Origin: an uncultured Prevotella sp.
Lineage (GTDB): Bacteria; Bacteroidota; Bacteroidia; Bacteroidales; Bacteroidaceae
Assembly (NCBI GenBank): GCA_927910885.1
Contig: CAKMOD010000103.1
Location: forward strand, 62,001-126,000
DNA length: 64,000 nucleotides
Reading direction: 5' to 3'
The notes beneath the pieces are model-generated. The model was not told the origin of the DNA. It ran no database searches and saw nothing but the letters and a program-made list of their open reading frames with translations. Both the position numbers and the translations under genes were made by a program. How positions within the stretch are numbered: position 1 is the stretch's first letter; every line of letters starts with the position of its first letter. This document shows, one piece after another, positions 17,319 through 25,959 of this stretch.

Positions 17319-18332
17319 ATGGCAGTAGATTACAAGAAATTAGGTCTCGTGAACACACGTGATATGTTCAAGAGAGCAATTGACGGAGGTTACGCTATCC
17401 CAGCATTCAACTTCAATAACCTCGAGCAGCTTCAGGCTATCATCAAGGCTTCTTCTGATTTGAAGTCACCAGTTATCCTTCAGGTATCTAAGGGTGCCCG
17501 CAAGTATGCTAATGAGACTCTTCTCCGCTACCTCGCTGAGGGTGCAGTAGAGTACGCTAAGGAGTTGGGTTGCCACCATCCAGAGATTGCACTTCACCTT
17601 GATCATGGTGATAGCTTCGAGACTTGCAAGAGCTGTGTAGACTCAGGTTTCTCTTCTGTAATGATCGACGGTTCACATCTTCCATACGAGGAGAACGTTG
17701 CTCTTACAAAGAAGGTTGTTGAGTATGCTCACCAGTTCGACGTAACTGTTGAGGCTGAGCTCGGTGTACTTGCTGGTGTTGAGGATGACGTTGTAGCTGA
17801 GGTTTCTCACTATACAAAGCCAGAGGAGGTTGTTGATTTTGCTACTCGTACAGGTTGCGATTCTTTGGCTATCTCTATCGGTACTTCTCACGGTGCTTAC
17901 AAGTTCACTCCAGAGCAGTGTACACGTGACCCAAAGACTGGTCGTCTTGTTCCTCCTCCATTGGCATTCGATGTTCTTGCAGCTATCGAGAAGCAGCTCC
18001 CAGGTTTCCCAATCGTTCTCCACGGTTCTTCTTCAGTTCCTCAGGAGTATGTTGATATCATCAACGAGCATGGTGGTAAGATGCCAAACGCTGTTGGTAT
18101 CCCAGAGGAGCAGCTCCGTCAGGCAGCTAAGAGTGCTGTTTGTAAGATTAACATCGACTCTGACTCTCGTCTTGCATTCACCGCAGGTGTTCGCCAGACA
18201 TTTGATGAGCACCCAGAGTACTTCGATCCACGTCAGTACTGTGGTAAGGCTCGTGAGTACATGGAGCAGCTTTACAAGCATAAGATTACAGACGTTCTTG
18301 GTTCTGAGAACAAGCTTGCTAACCTCGACTAA
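17319..18332 (+). CDS. fba: Class II fructose-bisphosphate aldolase
   Basis: A 337-residue zinc aldolase that splits fructose 1,6-bisphosphate in glycolysis and makes it in gluconeogenesis. The metal and catalytic region HLDHGDSFETCKSC (about residue 92), the glutamate-rich VEAELG, the SIGTSHGAYKF loop and VLHGSSSVP give all ligand positions of class II enzymes. It has the strongest codon bias of the neighbourhood (long open frames in other phases), as expected for a highly expressed gene. Monocistronic, with a clear promoter in front and a hairpin behind. Confidence 0.95.
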   Translation: MAVDYKKLGLVNTRDMFKRAIDGGYAIPAFNFNNLEQLQAIIKASSDLKSPVILQVSKGARKYANETLLRYLAEGAVEYAKELGCHHPEIALHLDHGDSFETCKSCVDSGFSSVMIDGSHLPYEENVALTKKVVEYAHQFDVTVEAELGVLAGVEDDVVAEVSHYTKPEEVVDFATRTGCDSLAISIGTSHGAYKFTPEQCTRDPKTGRLVPPPLAFDVLAAIEKQLPGFPIVLHGSSSVPQEYVDIINEHGGKMPNAVGIPEEQLRQAAKSAVCKINIDSDSRLAFTAGVRQTFDEHPEYFDPRQYCGKAREYMEQLYKHKITDVLGSENKLANLD

Positions 18333-18368
18333 TCATCTGTTGAGGTCGGCTTGACCAAATAAAACATT

Positions 18369-18405
18369 AGCGGTAGCTTCCTTTGTGGAGTTGCCGCTTT
18401 TCTTT
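18369..18405 (+). terminator. Terminator after fba
   Basis: Imperfect stem AGCGGTAGCTTCC / GGAGTTGCCGCT followed by TTTTC. Confidence 0.7.
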
Positions 18406-18417
18406 TGTGTTGCTTTC

Positions 18418-18436
18418 TACGAGGCAATGCCTCGTA
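18418..18436. repeat. 19-bp palindrome, copy 1
   Basis: Perfect palindrome TACGAGGCAATGCCTCGTA around a central A. The identical 19 bases recur at 50841-50859. Confidence 0.75.
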
Positions 18437-18452
18437 GGTTGGGACAGAGAAC

Positions 18453-18496
18453 AAGCAACAGCCCCGCATGGAAAGAACCATGCGGGGCTGTTGCTT
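18453..18496. terminator. 19-bp perfect hairpin between convergent genes
   Basis: AAGCAACAGCCCCGCATGG and its exact complement separated by a 6-base loop (AAAGAA). No long T run follows on either strand, so it may be a bidirectional transcription stop or an RNA-stabilising hairpin at the ends of fba and the minus-strand repair gene. Confidence 0.6.
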
Positions 18497-18550
18497 ATAC
18501 TTGGAAGGCTTATTGCCCATCAACTATAGCCATAGAATGAGAAGACTTTG

Positions 18551-20068
18551 TTAATCGTCCAAAAGCTTGAAGGCTTTAGGAAGGTAATTGATAATGTCTC
18601 CTGCAACAAGGCTTTCCTTACCTAACTCTTTTGCAGCTAAGTCGCCAGCGAGACCATGGAGGTACATTCCAACCATACAAGCGTTCTGCTGGTGGTAGCC
18701 ACGAGCAAGGAGGGCTGTGATGATACCGGTGAGTACATCACCACTGCCAGCTGTTGCCATACCACTATTACCCGTTGAGTTAAAGATAACGTTGCCATTA
18801 GGTAGGCAGAGTGCGCTGTTGTGTCCTTTGAGTATAATGTATGCTTGTAAAGACTTTGCTAACTCACGTGTACGATGGAGACGCTCATAGTCTGCATTAG
18901 CAGGAGAACCTGTAAGGCGGTCGAGCTCCTTTGCGTGAGGGGTCATAATAATACCCTTTGGCAGTTGTTGCATCCATGCACGATGGCTTGCAAGAATATT
19001 CAAGGCATCAGCATCCGTAACGATAGGACATTGTGCACGTCTTATCTGTGCTATCATTGCAATCGCTGTAGGCTCCTGTCTGCCTAAGCCAGGGCCAATT
19101 GCAAGTGCATCGAAATCATCAGTATCAACCGCTTCGGTAAAGGCTGTCTCCTCGTGGTCCATTTGTAGGATAGCTTCAGGAACGGATATCTGCATGATAT
19201 CGTAGTTCTTCTTAGGAGTATGCACTGTTACCTTGCCCACACCACTACGCAAACAAGCACGTGTTGCAAGGATAGCTGCTCCCGACATACCGTAGCTACC
19301 TGCGATGATAAGTGCATTACCCATATCACCTTTGTGTGAAAAGTCATCGCGATGGAGTAAACGTGAGCGTATATCGTTTTCTTCTAATATGCAATATTGT
19401 GCTTCAGTCTTCTGGATAAACTCCTGACTCAAACGAATGTCGAGAACTTTCAGTCTACCAATGAACTGCTGTGCATCAGCAAAAAGAAAGGACAGCTTAC
19501 GCTCGTGGAGGGTTAATGTGAGTGTTGCGTGGATGATATTAGCGCGTACGTTATACGTGTTGTCCTCTGCCATCAAGCCAGATGGAACATCAATACTTAC
19601 AATCTTTGCAGGACTTTGATTGATATACTTCACTAAAGAGGCAAAACCACCAGCCAAAGGCTTGTTGAGTCCAGAGCCAAATAAACCATCAATAACCAAT
19701 GTGTCTGCGGTCAATTCAGGTGGATCAAACTTTGCTGTGATTTCTGTAAAATCCTTTGCATGTTTGCTGTCGAGCAAACGTTGACGGTTTGTTACACAAT
19801 CTTCAGATAGATGGTTGGTGATATTGAAGAGGTAAGTACTCACCTTGTATCCCTCATTTATCAGCAAACGTGCCACGGCAAGGGCGTCACCACCATTGTT
19901 GCCAGGTCCTGCAAAAACAACAATTGGCGTGTGTATAGACCATTCCTCAGTGATAGCACGAGTAATGGCTTTTGCTGCACGTTCCATTAGGTCAATCGAC
20001 TTGATTGGCTCGTGTTCTATAGTGTATCTGTCCAGTTCATGAATCTGGGCACTTGTAAATATCTTCAT
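18551..20068 (-). CDS. nnr: Bifunctional NAD(P)H-hydrate epimerase / ADP-dependent NAD(P)HX dehydratase
   Basis: A 505-residue fusion that repairs hydrated NADH and NADPH. Residues 1-215 form the epimerase (YjeF N-terminal) domain with FAGPGNNGGDALAVARLL. Residues 230-505 form the dehydratase (ribokinase-like) domain with GSYGMSGAAILATRACL, LAIGPGLG, VTDADALN and the ADP-binding end GNSGMATAGSGDVLTGII. Both catalytic parts look intact. A promoter box lies only nine bases before the ATG, so the mRNA may be almost leaderless. Confidence 0.94.
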   Translation of the reverse strand: MKIFTSAQIHELDRYTIEHEPIKSIDLMERAAKAITRAITEEWSIHTPIVVFAGPGNNGGDALAVARLLINEGYKVSTYLFNITNHLSEDCVTNRQRLLDSKHAKDFTEITAKFDPPELTADTLVIDGLFGSGLNKPLAGGFASLVKYINQSPAKIVSIDVPSGLMAEDNTYNVRANIIHATLTLTLHERKLSFLFADAQQFIGRLKVLDIRLSQEFIQKTEAQYCILEENDIRSRLLHRDDFSHKGDMGNALIIAGSYGMSGAAILATRACLRSGVGKVTVHTPKKNYDIMQISVPEAILQMDHEETAFTEAVDTDDFDALAIGPGLGRQEPTAIAMIAQIRRAQCPIVTDADALNILASHRAWMQQLPKGIIMTPHAKELDRLTGSPANADYERLHRTRELAKSLQAYIILKGHNSALCLPNGNVIFNSTGNSGMATAGSGDVLTGIITALLARGYHQQNACMVGMYLHGLAGDLAAKELGKESLVAGDIINYLPKAFKLLDD

Positions 20069-20076
20069 ATCGATGG

Positions 20077-20084
20077 CAAATTTA
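20077..20084 (-). promoter_or_regulatory. -7 box very close to the NAD(P)HX repair gene start
   Basis: On the minus strand it reads TAAATTTG. Eight bases separate it from the ATG at 20068, so transcription would start within a few bases of the start codon. Confidence 0.45.
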
Positions 20085-20149
20085 CAAAATAAATGCGGAT
20101 AGTTTGGTATTATTTTCGTAATTTTGCGCTAAATTATAAATAAAGAAGC

Positions 20150-20689
20150 ATGAGTCGAGTAACAATTAAGGACAAAACGTTTGAGACTTCTATTCCTGAA
20201 GCCGAGATTCTGGAAAGAGTAAAGCAGGTAGCTGATCGTATAAACAAGGATTTTGAAGGTAAGACTCCGCTTTTTCTTGCGGTGTTGAACGGTTCGTTTA
20301 TGTATGCTTCTGACTTGATGAAGCATATTACTATCCCATGTGAGATATCCTTTGTTAAGTTGGCTTCTTACCAAGGTGTCACCTCAACGGGTACTATCAA
20401 GGAGATTATTGGTTTGAATGAAGATATTCGTGGTAGAGAGGTTATCATTGTTGAAGATATTGTTGATACAGGTGCAACAATGATGCGTATGCTTGAGACA
20501 CTTGGTACACGCGAGCCTGCTGGTCTGCATATTACAACGCTATTGTTGAAGCCAGGTAAGCTTACTGTGCCTTTGAACATTGAGTATGCAGCGATGGAAA
20601 TCCCAAATGACTTCATTGTTGGCTATGGACTTGACTATGACCAGGAGGGTCGTAACTTGAGAGATATTTATACTTTAGTACAAGAATAA
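20150..20689 (+). CDS. hpt: Hypoxanthine phosphoribosyltransferase
   Basis: A 179-residue cytosolic purine-salvage enzyme that joins hypoxanthine (and probably guanine) to PRPP. The PRPP-binding loop VIIVEDIVDTGATM is at about residues 99-112, the N-terminal AVLNGSFMYASDLM loop is at about 44-57, and the hood motif IVGYGLDYDQEGRNL is at about 157-171. All match HPRTs of normal length. Its TAA overlaps the adk ATG by one base (TAATG), so the two genes are translationally coupled. A TAATTTTG box at 20119 may serve as promoter. Confidence 0.93.
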   Translation: MSRVTIKDKTFETSIPEAEILERVKQVADRINKDFEGKTPLFLAVLNGSFMYASDLMKHITIPCEISFVKLASYQGVTSTGTIKEIIGLNEDIRGREVIIVEDIVDTGATMMRMLETLGTREPAGLHITTLLLKPGKLTVPLNIEYAAMEIPNDFIVGYGLDYDQEGRNLRDIYTLVQE

Positions 20690-21262
20690 TGAAGAATATT
20701 GTAATTTTCGGTGCGCCAGGTGCTGGTAAAGGTACTCAGAGCGACAAGATGATTGAGAAGTATGGCTTCGGTCATATCTCTACAGGTGACGTACTTCGTA
20801 ATGAAATTAAGAATGGTACGGAACTTGGCAAGACTGCAAAGGGATACATTGACAATGGTCAGCTCATTCCAGATGAGTTGATGATTGATATTCTTGCAAG
20901 CGTATATGATAGCTTTGGCAAGGAGCACAAGGGTGTTATCTTTGATGGTTTCCCACGTACAATCCCACAGGCTGAAGCATTGAAGAAGATGTTGGCTGAG
21001 CGTGGATCACAATGTAGCAGCTATGGTTGAACTTTTCGTACCAGAAGATGAGTTGATGAAGCGTCTACTTCTTCGTGGACAGCAGAGCGGTCGTTCTGAT
21101 GACAACGAGGAGACAATCAAGAAGCGTCTTAATGTTTACAATAACCAGACTTCTCCATTAATCGATTGGTATAAGGGTGAGAATATTCACCACCATGTTG
21201 AGGGTCTTGGTACTGTAGAAGATATTTTTGCACGTATAGAGTCTGTTATTGAAGCTCTGTAG
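20689..21262 (+). CDS. adk: Adenylate kinase, broken by a one-base insertion
   Basis: Cytosolic enzyme that interconverts AMP, ADP and ATP, essential in bacteria. P-loop GAPGAGKGTQ at residue 8, AMP-site motifs STGDVLRNEI and DGFPRT, then after the break RLLLRGQQSGRSDDN and KRLNVY. The first frame stops at 21028 after LAERGSQCSSYG. Dropping one base at about 21007 (GGATCAC to GGACAC) restores LAERGHNVAAMVEL and gives a 190-residue short-lid enzyme ending at 21262. As adk is essential, sequence error is the likely cause. The gene is followed at once by an inverted-repeat cassette separating it from obgE. Confidence 0.9.
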
Positions 21263-21263
21263 C

Positions 21264-21310
21264 CTTTGACCTTTGAGGTTTGAACTTTGAACTTTATGAT
21301 TTGTACCGTA
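21264..21310 (+). repeat. Left inverted repeat of the adk-obgE cassette
   Basis: Runs from two bases past the adk stop to the first base of the four-helix-bundle ATG. Contains TTTGAACTTTGAACTTT and ATGATTTGTAC, and pairs with 21696-21742. Confidence 0.8.
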
Positions 21311-21685
21311 TGTTGGAGAGAAAAATCGTAGAGAATGATATCTATATCTTATCAAAAAGTTTTGCGCTAAGGGTTGTACGGTTATATAAATACCTGACAG
21401 ATGAGCATAAGGAGTATGTCCTATCAAAGCAACTTCTTCGTTCTGGAACGAGTATTGGGGGCTAATGTTCATGAAGGTAAGAACGGACAAAGTCGTGCAG
21501 ACTTCTGTAGTAAGATGAATATCGCTTTGAAAGAAGCAACAGAGTCAAACTATTGGATTGATTTATTAAGGGAAGCTGAATATATTAGTGAGACTGAATA
21601 TAATTCTTTGTCAGATGATTGTCATAAGATTCAAGCGGTCTTGACGAAGATAGTTAAGTCAACTCGTTCTTCTCTTAATCAATAA
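21310..21685 (+). CDS. Four-helix-bundle protein (23S rRNA intervening-sequence family), broken by an extra G
   Basis: A small helical protein of about 124 residues of the family first met in 23S rRNA intervening sequences and related to Avd accessory proteins of retroelements. Its biochemical role is unknown. The hallmark LLRSGTSIGANVHEG is split because of a G5 run at 21457-21461. With four G the reading continues to NQSRADFCSKMNIALKEA-like helices (positions about 60-85) and ends at 21685. ATG at 21310 is chosen; upstream in-frame codons lie within the inverted repeat. The gene is the only cargo of the cassette. Confidence 0.82.
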
Positions 21686-21695
21686 TATTTCAAGT

Positions 21696-21742
21696 TACAG
21701 TACAAATCATAAAGGTCAAAGTTCAAAATTCAAAGTTTAAAG
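21696..21742 (-). repeat. Right inverted repeat of the adk-obgE cassette
   Basis: Reverse complement of 21264-21310 with about six mismatches. Ends directly in front of the obgE ATG, so it also replaces the normal ribosome-binding region of obgE. Confidence 0.8.
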
Positions 21743-22912
21743 ATGGAAAGTAATTTTGTTGATTATGTAAAGATATACTGCCGCTCTGGTAAGGGTGGTA
21801 GAGGTTCCATGCACCTTCGTCATGTGAAGTATAACCCTAATGGCGGACCAGATGGTGGCGATGGTGGTAAAGGTGGAAGCGTTTATCTCCGTGGTAACCA
21901 TAATTATTGGACACTATTACATCTGAAGTTTCAGCGTCATATCTATGCGGAACATGGAGGTAATGGTGGTCGTGATAAGTGTCATGGTACAAATGGTAAG
22001 GATGTTTATATTGATGTTCCTTGTGGTACTGTTGCCTATGATGCCGAAACTGGTAAGTATGTCTGTGATGTTATGCATGACGGACAGACGGTGTTACTGC
22101 TGAAAGGTGGACGTGGTGGATTGGGCAACTTCCAGTTCCGTACAGCTACGAATCAGGCTCCACGCTATGCACAACCAGGTGAGCCGATGCAGGAGATGAC
22201 TGTTATTCTTGAGTTGAAGCTGTTAGCTGATGTTGGTCTTGTGGGCTTTCCAAATGCAGGTAAGTCTACTTTGTTGTCTTCTCTTTCAAGTGCAAAGCCA
22301 AAGATTGCCAACTATCCTTTCACAACGATGGAACCATCGTTAGGTATTGTCAGCTATCGTGATAACCAAAGTTTCGTTATGGCTGATATTCCTGGTATCA
22401 TCGAAGGAGCCAGTGAAGGTAAGGGACTCGGTTTACGTTTCCTTCGTCATATCGAACGAAACTCTCTTCTGCTTTTTATGGTGCCAGGAGACACCGACGA
22501 TATCAAGCGCGAATACGAGGTGTTACTAAACGAGTTGCAGCAGTTTAATCCAGAGATGCTTGACAAACATCGTGTCTTAGCAGTAACTAAAAGTGACCTT
22601 CTCGATGATGAACTCATTGAGATGCTGCGTGAAACGTTGCCAACAGATCTCCCTGTTGTCTTCATTTCTGCTGTCACTGGACAAGGACTTGATGAATTGA
22701 AGGATATTCTTTGGAAAGAACTCAATGCAGAGAGCAATAAGTTGCAAAGTATTCTTTCAGAAGATACACTTGTTCATCGTGACAAGGATATGTCGCGTTT
22801 TGCTGCCGAGTTAGCGGCTGAGGACGCTGATATTGATGATGTTGAAGAGGTGGGTATAGACGAATTGGACGAGGTAGAAGACCTTGAAGATTTTGAATAT
22901 ACGAATGATTAA
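21743..22912 (+). CDS. obgE: Obg-family GTPase
   Basis: A 389-residue GTPase that binds the large ribosomal subunit and links ribosome assembly to growth. Glycine-rich Obg domain at residues 1-160 ([25 protein letters not shown]); G domain from 161 with P-loop [10 protein letters not shown], switch [18 protein letters not shown] and [12 protein letters not shown]. The tail (about 345-389) is very acidic ([12 protein letters not shown]), a common variable ending. The last eight bases overlap the start of pgeF. Confidence 0.95.
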   Translation: MESNFVDYVKIYCRSGKGGRGSMHLRHVKYNPNGGPDGGDGGKGGSVYLRGNHNYWTLLHLKFQRHIYAEHGGNGGRDKCHGTNGKDVYIDVPCGTVAYDAETGKYVCDVMHDGQTVLLLKGGRGGLGNFQFRTATNQAPRYAQPGEPMQEMTVILELKLLADVGLVGFPNAGKSTLLSSLSSAKPKIANYPFTTMEPSLGIVSYRDNQSFVMADIPGIIEGASEGKGLGLRFLRHIERNSLLLFMVPGDTDDIKREYEVLLNELQQFNPEMLDKHRVLAVTKSDLLDDELIEMLRETLPTDLPVVFISAVTGQGLDELKDILWKELNAESNKLQSILSEDTLVHRDKDMSRFAAELAAEDADIDDVEEVGIDELDEVEDLEDFEYTND

Positions 22913-23684
22913 GCCTGTTCTACATTACTTTAATCTTGCCGACGAGGTAGTCAGCTTTAGCACTACCCGTCATGGCGGAGTTAGCAAGGGAAAGCTTGCT
23001 ACACTCAACATCAACCCTCATCGGGGTGATGAACCATCTGCTGTAGCTGAGAATCTGCAGGCTGTAGTAGCTGAGATTGGTGTTCAGGCGGATAAGGTTA
23101 TCCGTCTACATCAGATACACGAGACACATTGTCTGACCGTGACGGATGCGTTTTTTCGTCTTTCAGTCGCAGAACAGTACGAGATGGAAGAAGGGAAAGA
23201 TGCTGTCGTTACCGATTGTCGTAACGTCTGCATCGGTGTTCATACTGCTGATTGTGTTCCTATTCTTTTTTATGACCCTGTTCATCATGCCATTGGTGCA
23301 GCCCATGCTGGTTGGCGTGGTACGGTACAGCGTATCGCACAGCACACACTTCGCAAGATGACAGAACTATATGGTACTGACCCCAAGGAACTCAAGGCGG
23401 TTGTTGGTCCTTGTATTTCGCTGAAGAACTTTGAGGTAGGTCAGGAGGTTTATGATGCTTTTTCGGCTGCAGGTTTTCCTATGGAACGCATTGCACGTAT
23501 ATATGAGAAATGGCATATCGACCTTCCGCTCTGCAATCAACTCCAATTAGAAGAACTTGGTGTGCCTGCAGCTAATATTCTTCAGTCAGGTATCTGCACT
23601 TATGATAATGCTTCCGACTTCTTCTCAGCACGTATTCTTAAAGAAGGATTTGGCACTATTTACACTGGTATTGCACTGAAATAA
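22905..23684 (+). CDS. pgeF: Peptidoglycan editing factor PgeF (multicopper-oxidase-like laccase domain)
   Basis: A 259-residue protein of the YfiH/DUF152 family, which removes wrong amino acids from peptidoglycan precursors and has also been reported as a purine nucleosidase. Conserved metal-site residues are visible in [22 protein letters not shown] and [12 protein letters not shown], with [12 protein letters not shown] following. Start ATG at 22905 overlaps obgE by eight bases; a TTG farther upstream is less likely. It closes the hpt-adk-obgE-pgeF series. Confidence 0.9.
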   Translation: MIKPVLHYFNLADEVVSFSTTRHGGVSKGKLATLNINPHRGDEPSAVAENLQAVVAEIGVQADKVIRLHQIHETHCLTVTDAFFRLSVAEQYEMEEGKDAVVTDCRNVCIGVHTADCVPILFYDPVHHAIGAAHAGWRGTVQRIAQHTLRKMTELYGTDPKELKAVVGPCISLKNFEVGQEVYDAFSAAGFPMERIARIYEKWHIDLPLCNQLQLEELGVPAANILQSGICTYDNASDFFSARILKEGFGTIYTGIALK

Positions 23685-23706
23685 GTTCCTAATTTGTGGT
23701 TGTTAC

Positions 23707-23801
23707 CGAATTATTTTCACGTAAATAAAATATTTTCTTGTCGTGAAAAAAAAATATTTTCTTTCATGAAGATAAATCTTTATTTTCATGAAAATAATTC
23801 G
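23707..23801. repeat. AT-rich inverted repeat after pgeF
   Basis: Arms 23707-23729 and 23779-23801 (CGAATTATTTTCACG outward) match at about 21 of 23 positions. The inner 49 bases contain further TTTTC and GAAAA blocks (ATATTTTC twice, TTTCATGAA). Could act as a terminator or RNA-stabilising structure. The rest of the gap to 23978 shows nothing recognisable. Confidence 0.55.
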
Positions 23802-23978
23802 CAGAGGACTGTGATTTCAATCGTGTTTGTGTTAATAGATTTATCAAATAGGATAACTTTTCCTTTGCAGTTAACCCTTTATTATTAGTGACTTAGTATA
23901 TTAAATCAATAACAAATGCCCTCATTTGCCCGTCCCTATCAAAGGGAACTGGAGAAATGAGGGCGTTCGTTGTTTTCT

Positions 23979-24170
23979 TTACTTGTGTCGGTTAGCACGT
24001 TGCTGACGGTATTTAGCCTTCTGCTTTGCACTGCCAGAGCCGTGTGCACCAGTAATATACTTCTTTTTCTTGGCTTTGGTTTTCACCTTGCCGTCGTCGA
24101 CTTTGGGCTTCGAGGCACCTCGAAACACCATGCCGCTTTCGATAATATCATCTATTTCACTCATATACAA
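23979..24170 (-). CDS. Small basic protein of unknown function
   Basis: A 63-residue protein, acidic at the start (MSEIDDIIESGMVF) and strongly basic toward the end (KTKAKKKKY, then KQKAKYRQQRANRHK). I recognise no family. It starts five bases after the end of the AICAR transformylase gene, on the same strand, which makes real, coupled expression likely. A second ATG at 24164 is equally possible as start. The composition would allow RNA or ribosome binding, but that is a guess. Confidence 0.55.
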   Translation of the reverse strand: MYMSEIDDIIESGMVFRGASKPKVDDGKVKTKAKKKKYITGAHGSGSAKQKAKYRQQRANRHK

Positions 24171-24175
24171 TCTTT

Positions 24176-25357
24176 TTAATGATGGAATAAACGAACGCCA
24201 GTAAAAGCCATTGCGATGTTGTATTTGTCACAAGTGTCAATAACATGGTCGTCACGAATACTTCCACCAGCCTGTGCTATATATTCTACACCACTCTTAT
24301 GTGCACGCTCTATGTTGTCGCCAAATGGGAAGAATGCATCAGAACCGAGTGCAACACCCGTATTCTTAGCAATCCACTCCTTACGTTCCTCACGTGTCAG
24401 AGGCTCTGGGCATTCTGTGAAGAACTGCTGCCATACACCCTCCTGCAGTACATCTTCATACTCATCAGAGATGTAGATATTGATAGTGTTATCTCTATCA
24501 GCACGGCGAATATCCTTCTTAAATGGAAGATTCATAACCTTTGGACACTGGCGCAACCACCATTCGTCAGCCTTACTACCTGCTAAACGAGTGCAGTGGA
24601 TGCGACTCTGCTGTCCAGCACCAATACCGATAGCCTGTCCGTCCTTCACATAGCAAACAGAGTTACTCTGTGTGTACTTCAATGTAATCAGCGAAATGAT
24701 GAGATCACGCTTAGCATCCTCAGTGAATGTCTTGTTCTTTGTAGGGATGTTCTCGAAGAGTGCGGAATCATCAAGCTTCACCTCGTTGCGGCCCTGTTCA
24801 AATGTAATGCCGAAAACTTGCTTCTTCTCTATAGGAGCAGGCACATAGTTAGGGTCAATCTTAATGACATTGTATGCACCCTTACGCTTATCCTTCAGAA
24901 TTTCTAAAGCCTCTGGAGTATAGTCAGGTGCGATAACACCATCGCTAACTTCACGCTTTATCAGCAACGCTGTCTCCTTATCGCAGGTGTCGCTGAGCGC
25001 ACAGAAGTCGCCGTATGAACACATACGATCAGCTCCACGAGCACGTGCGTATGCACTGGCAAGCGGTGTAAGCTCGAAGTCAACATCATCGACGAAGTAA
25101 ATCTTCTTGAGAGTATCACTCAAAGGAAGACCTACGGCAGCACCAGCTGGGCTGACATGCTTGAACGATGCAGCTGCAGGCAGACCAGTAGCGGCCTTCA
25201 ACTCTTTAACGAGTTGCCAGCTGTTGAGCGCATCAAGAAAGTTAATGTAGCCGGGACGACCACTGAGAACTGTAATTGGGAGTTCGCCTTCCTCCATATA
25301 GATACGTGAAGGCTTTTGGTTCGGATTGCATCCGTATTTAAGAGCTAATTCTTTCAT
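24176..25357 (-). CDS. purH: AICAR transformylase as a stand-alone protein (C-terminal half of PurH)
   Basis: A 393-residue enzyme that formylates AICAR with 10-formyl-tetrahydrofolate in the ninth step of IMP synthesis. It begins at the domain boundary (LKYGCNPNQKPSRIY) and carries the catalytic Lys-His pair in SFKHVSPAGAAVG, then SNSVCYVKDGQAIGIGAGQQSR and SDAFFPFGDNIERA. The cyclohydrolase half that is normally fused in front is absent here and encoded separately at 52680-53276. A -7 box reading TATCTTTG lies at 25390-25397 on this strand. Confidence 0.92.
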   Translation of the reverse strand: MKELALKYGCNPNQKPSRIYMEEGELPITVLSGRPGYINFLDALNSWQLVKELKAATGLPAAASFKHVSPAGAAVGLPLSDTLKKIYFVDDVDFELTPLASAYARARGADRMCSYGDFCALSDTCDKETALLIKREVSDGVIAPDYTPEALEILKDKRKGAYNVIKIDPNYVPAPIEKKQVFGITFEQGRNEVKLDDSALFENIPTKNKTFTEDAKRDLIISLITLKYTQSNSVCYVKDGQAIGIGAGQQSRIHCTRLAGSKADEWWLRQCPKVMNLPFKKDIRRADRDNTINIYISDEYEDVLQEGVWQQFFTECPEPLTREERKEWIAKNTGVALGSDAFFPFGDNIERAHKSGVEYIAQAGGSIRDDHVIDTCDKYNIAMAFTGVRLFHH

Positions 25358-25389
25358 ATAACTTATGTGGTATATGTAAATTGGTAGTG

Positions 25390-25397
25390 CAAAGATA
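25390..25397 (-). promoter_or_regulatory. -7 box of the AICAR transformylase promoter
   Basis: Reads TATCTTTG on the minus strand, 32 bases before the ATG at 25357. Confidence 0.6.
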
Positions 25398-25584
25398 AGG
25401 AAAAATAATGGAATACGCCGTTATGCTTGTCGTTTTTAAGTAAATTAGCCGTGTTGGTTTGTTTCTTTTGAAGAAAATCTGTACTTTTACACTCGAAAAG
25501 TAAACAATCTTTGGAGCGTGAGGACTATCCAGCGCAGGCTGAATACCCTCTGACTCCTCTAATCCCTTTAAATTACTTAAAGAT

Positions 25585-25959
25585 ATGCAAGCATTACACA
25601 CAGACAAGGCACCTGCTGCAGTAGGTCCTTACAGTCAGGCTATCGAAGCCAATGGTTTTATTTTCGCATCTGGTTCACTTCCAATTGACCCAGCTACCAA
25701 TGCTTTTGTTGAGGGTGGTGTGAAGGAACAAACTCGCCAGTCACTCACTAACGTATGCAACGTGTTGGCTTCTGCAGGTGTAGACCTGTCTCATGTTGTT
25801 AAGACAACAGTATTCCTTTCTGATATGGAGAACTTCGCTGCGATGAATGAAGTTTATGCCGAGTTCTTCAAGGAGCCTTATCCTGCTCGTTCAGCATTTG
25901 CTGTAAAGGCTTTGCCAAAGGGTGCGCTTGTTGAGATTGAGTGCATTGCTGTGAAATAA
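25585..25959 (+). CDS. ridA: RidA-family enamine/imine deaminase
   Basis: A 124-residue cytosolic protein that hydrolyses reactive 2-aminoacrylate and related imines made by PLP enzymes. Contains AVGPYSQAIEANGFIFASG at the start and the active-site arginine in YPARSAFAVKALPKGALVEIE at the end (two separate motifs, about residues 12-30 and 99-119). The length is normal for the family. Single-gene unit divergent from the AICAR transformylase. A weak hairpin (AATAGCAT / ATGCTATT, 25977-26009) follows. Confidence 0.94.
   Translation: MQALHTDKAPAAVGPYSQAIEANGFIFASGSLPIDPATNAFVEGGVKEQTRQSLTNVCNVLASAGVDLSHVVKTTVFLSDMENFAAMNEVYAEFFKEPYPARSAFAVKALPKGALVEIECIAVK

Larger units (their letters stand above)
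21263..21742 (+). mobile_element. 480-bp inverted-repeat cassette carrying a four-helix-bundle gene
   Basis: This segment fills the whole space between the adk stop (21262) and the obgE start (21743). Its two ends are 47-base inverted repeats (21264-21310 and 21696-21742), identical at about 41 positions, built of TTTGAACTTTGAACTTT-like runs and ending ATGATTTGTAC. Between them lies one gene of the 23S rRNA intervening-sequence protein family. In rRNA such genes also sit inside a long stem. No transposase and no clear target duplication are visible. Calling it mobile is inference from this architecture. Confidence 0.6.

Noticed and set aside
17830..18354. A 174-residue open frame inside fba on the same strand
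   Set aside because: It lies wholly within the aldolase in another phase. Its leucine, valine and serine-rich translation results from the aldolase codon bias.
21263..21742. Cassette as a standard insertion sequence or MITE with target duplication
   Set aside because: There is no transposase and no convincing direct repeat at the borders. The architecture is closer to rRNA intervening sequences.
22884..22904. Longer pgeF starting at a TTG inside obgE
   Set aside because: ATG at 22905 gives the normal start MIKPVLHYF, and the longer form adds only residues from the overlapping obgE end.
23694..23888. Open frame of 64 codons after pgeF
   Set aside because: It runs through the AT-rich inverted repeat, has no family resemblance and its translation is dominated by Phe, Lys and Asn from base composition.
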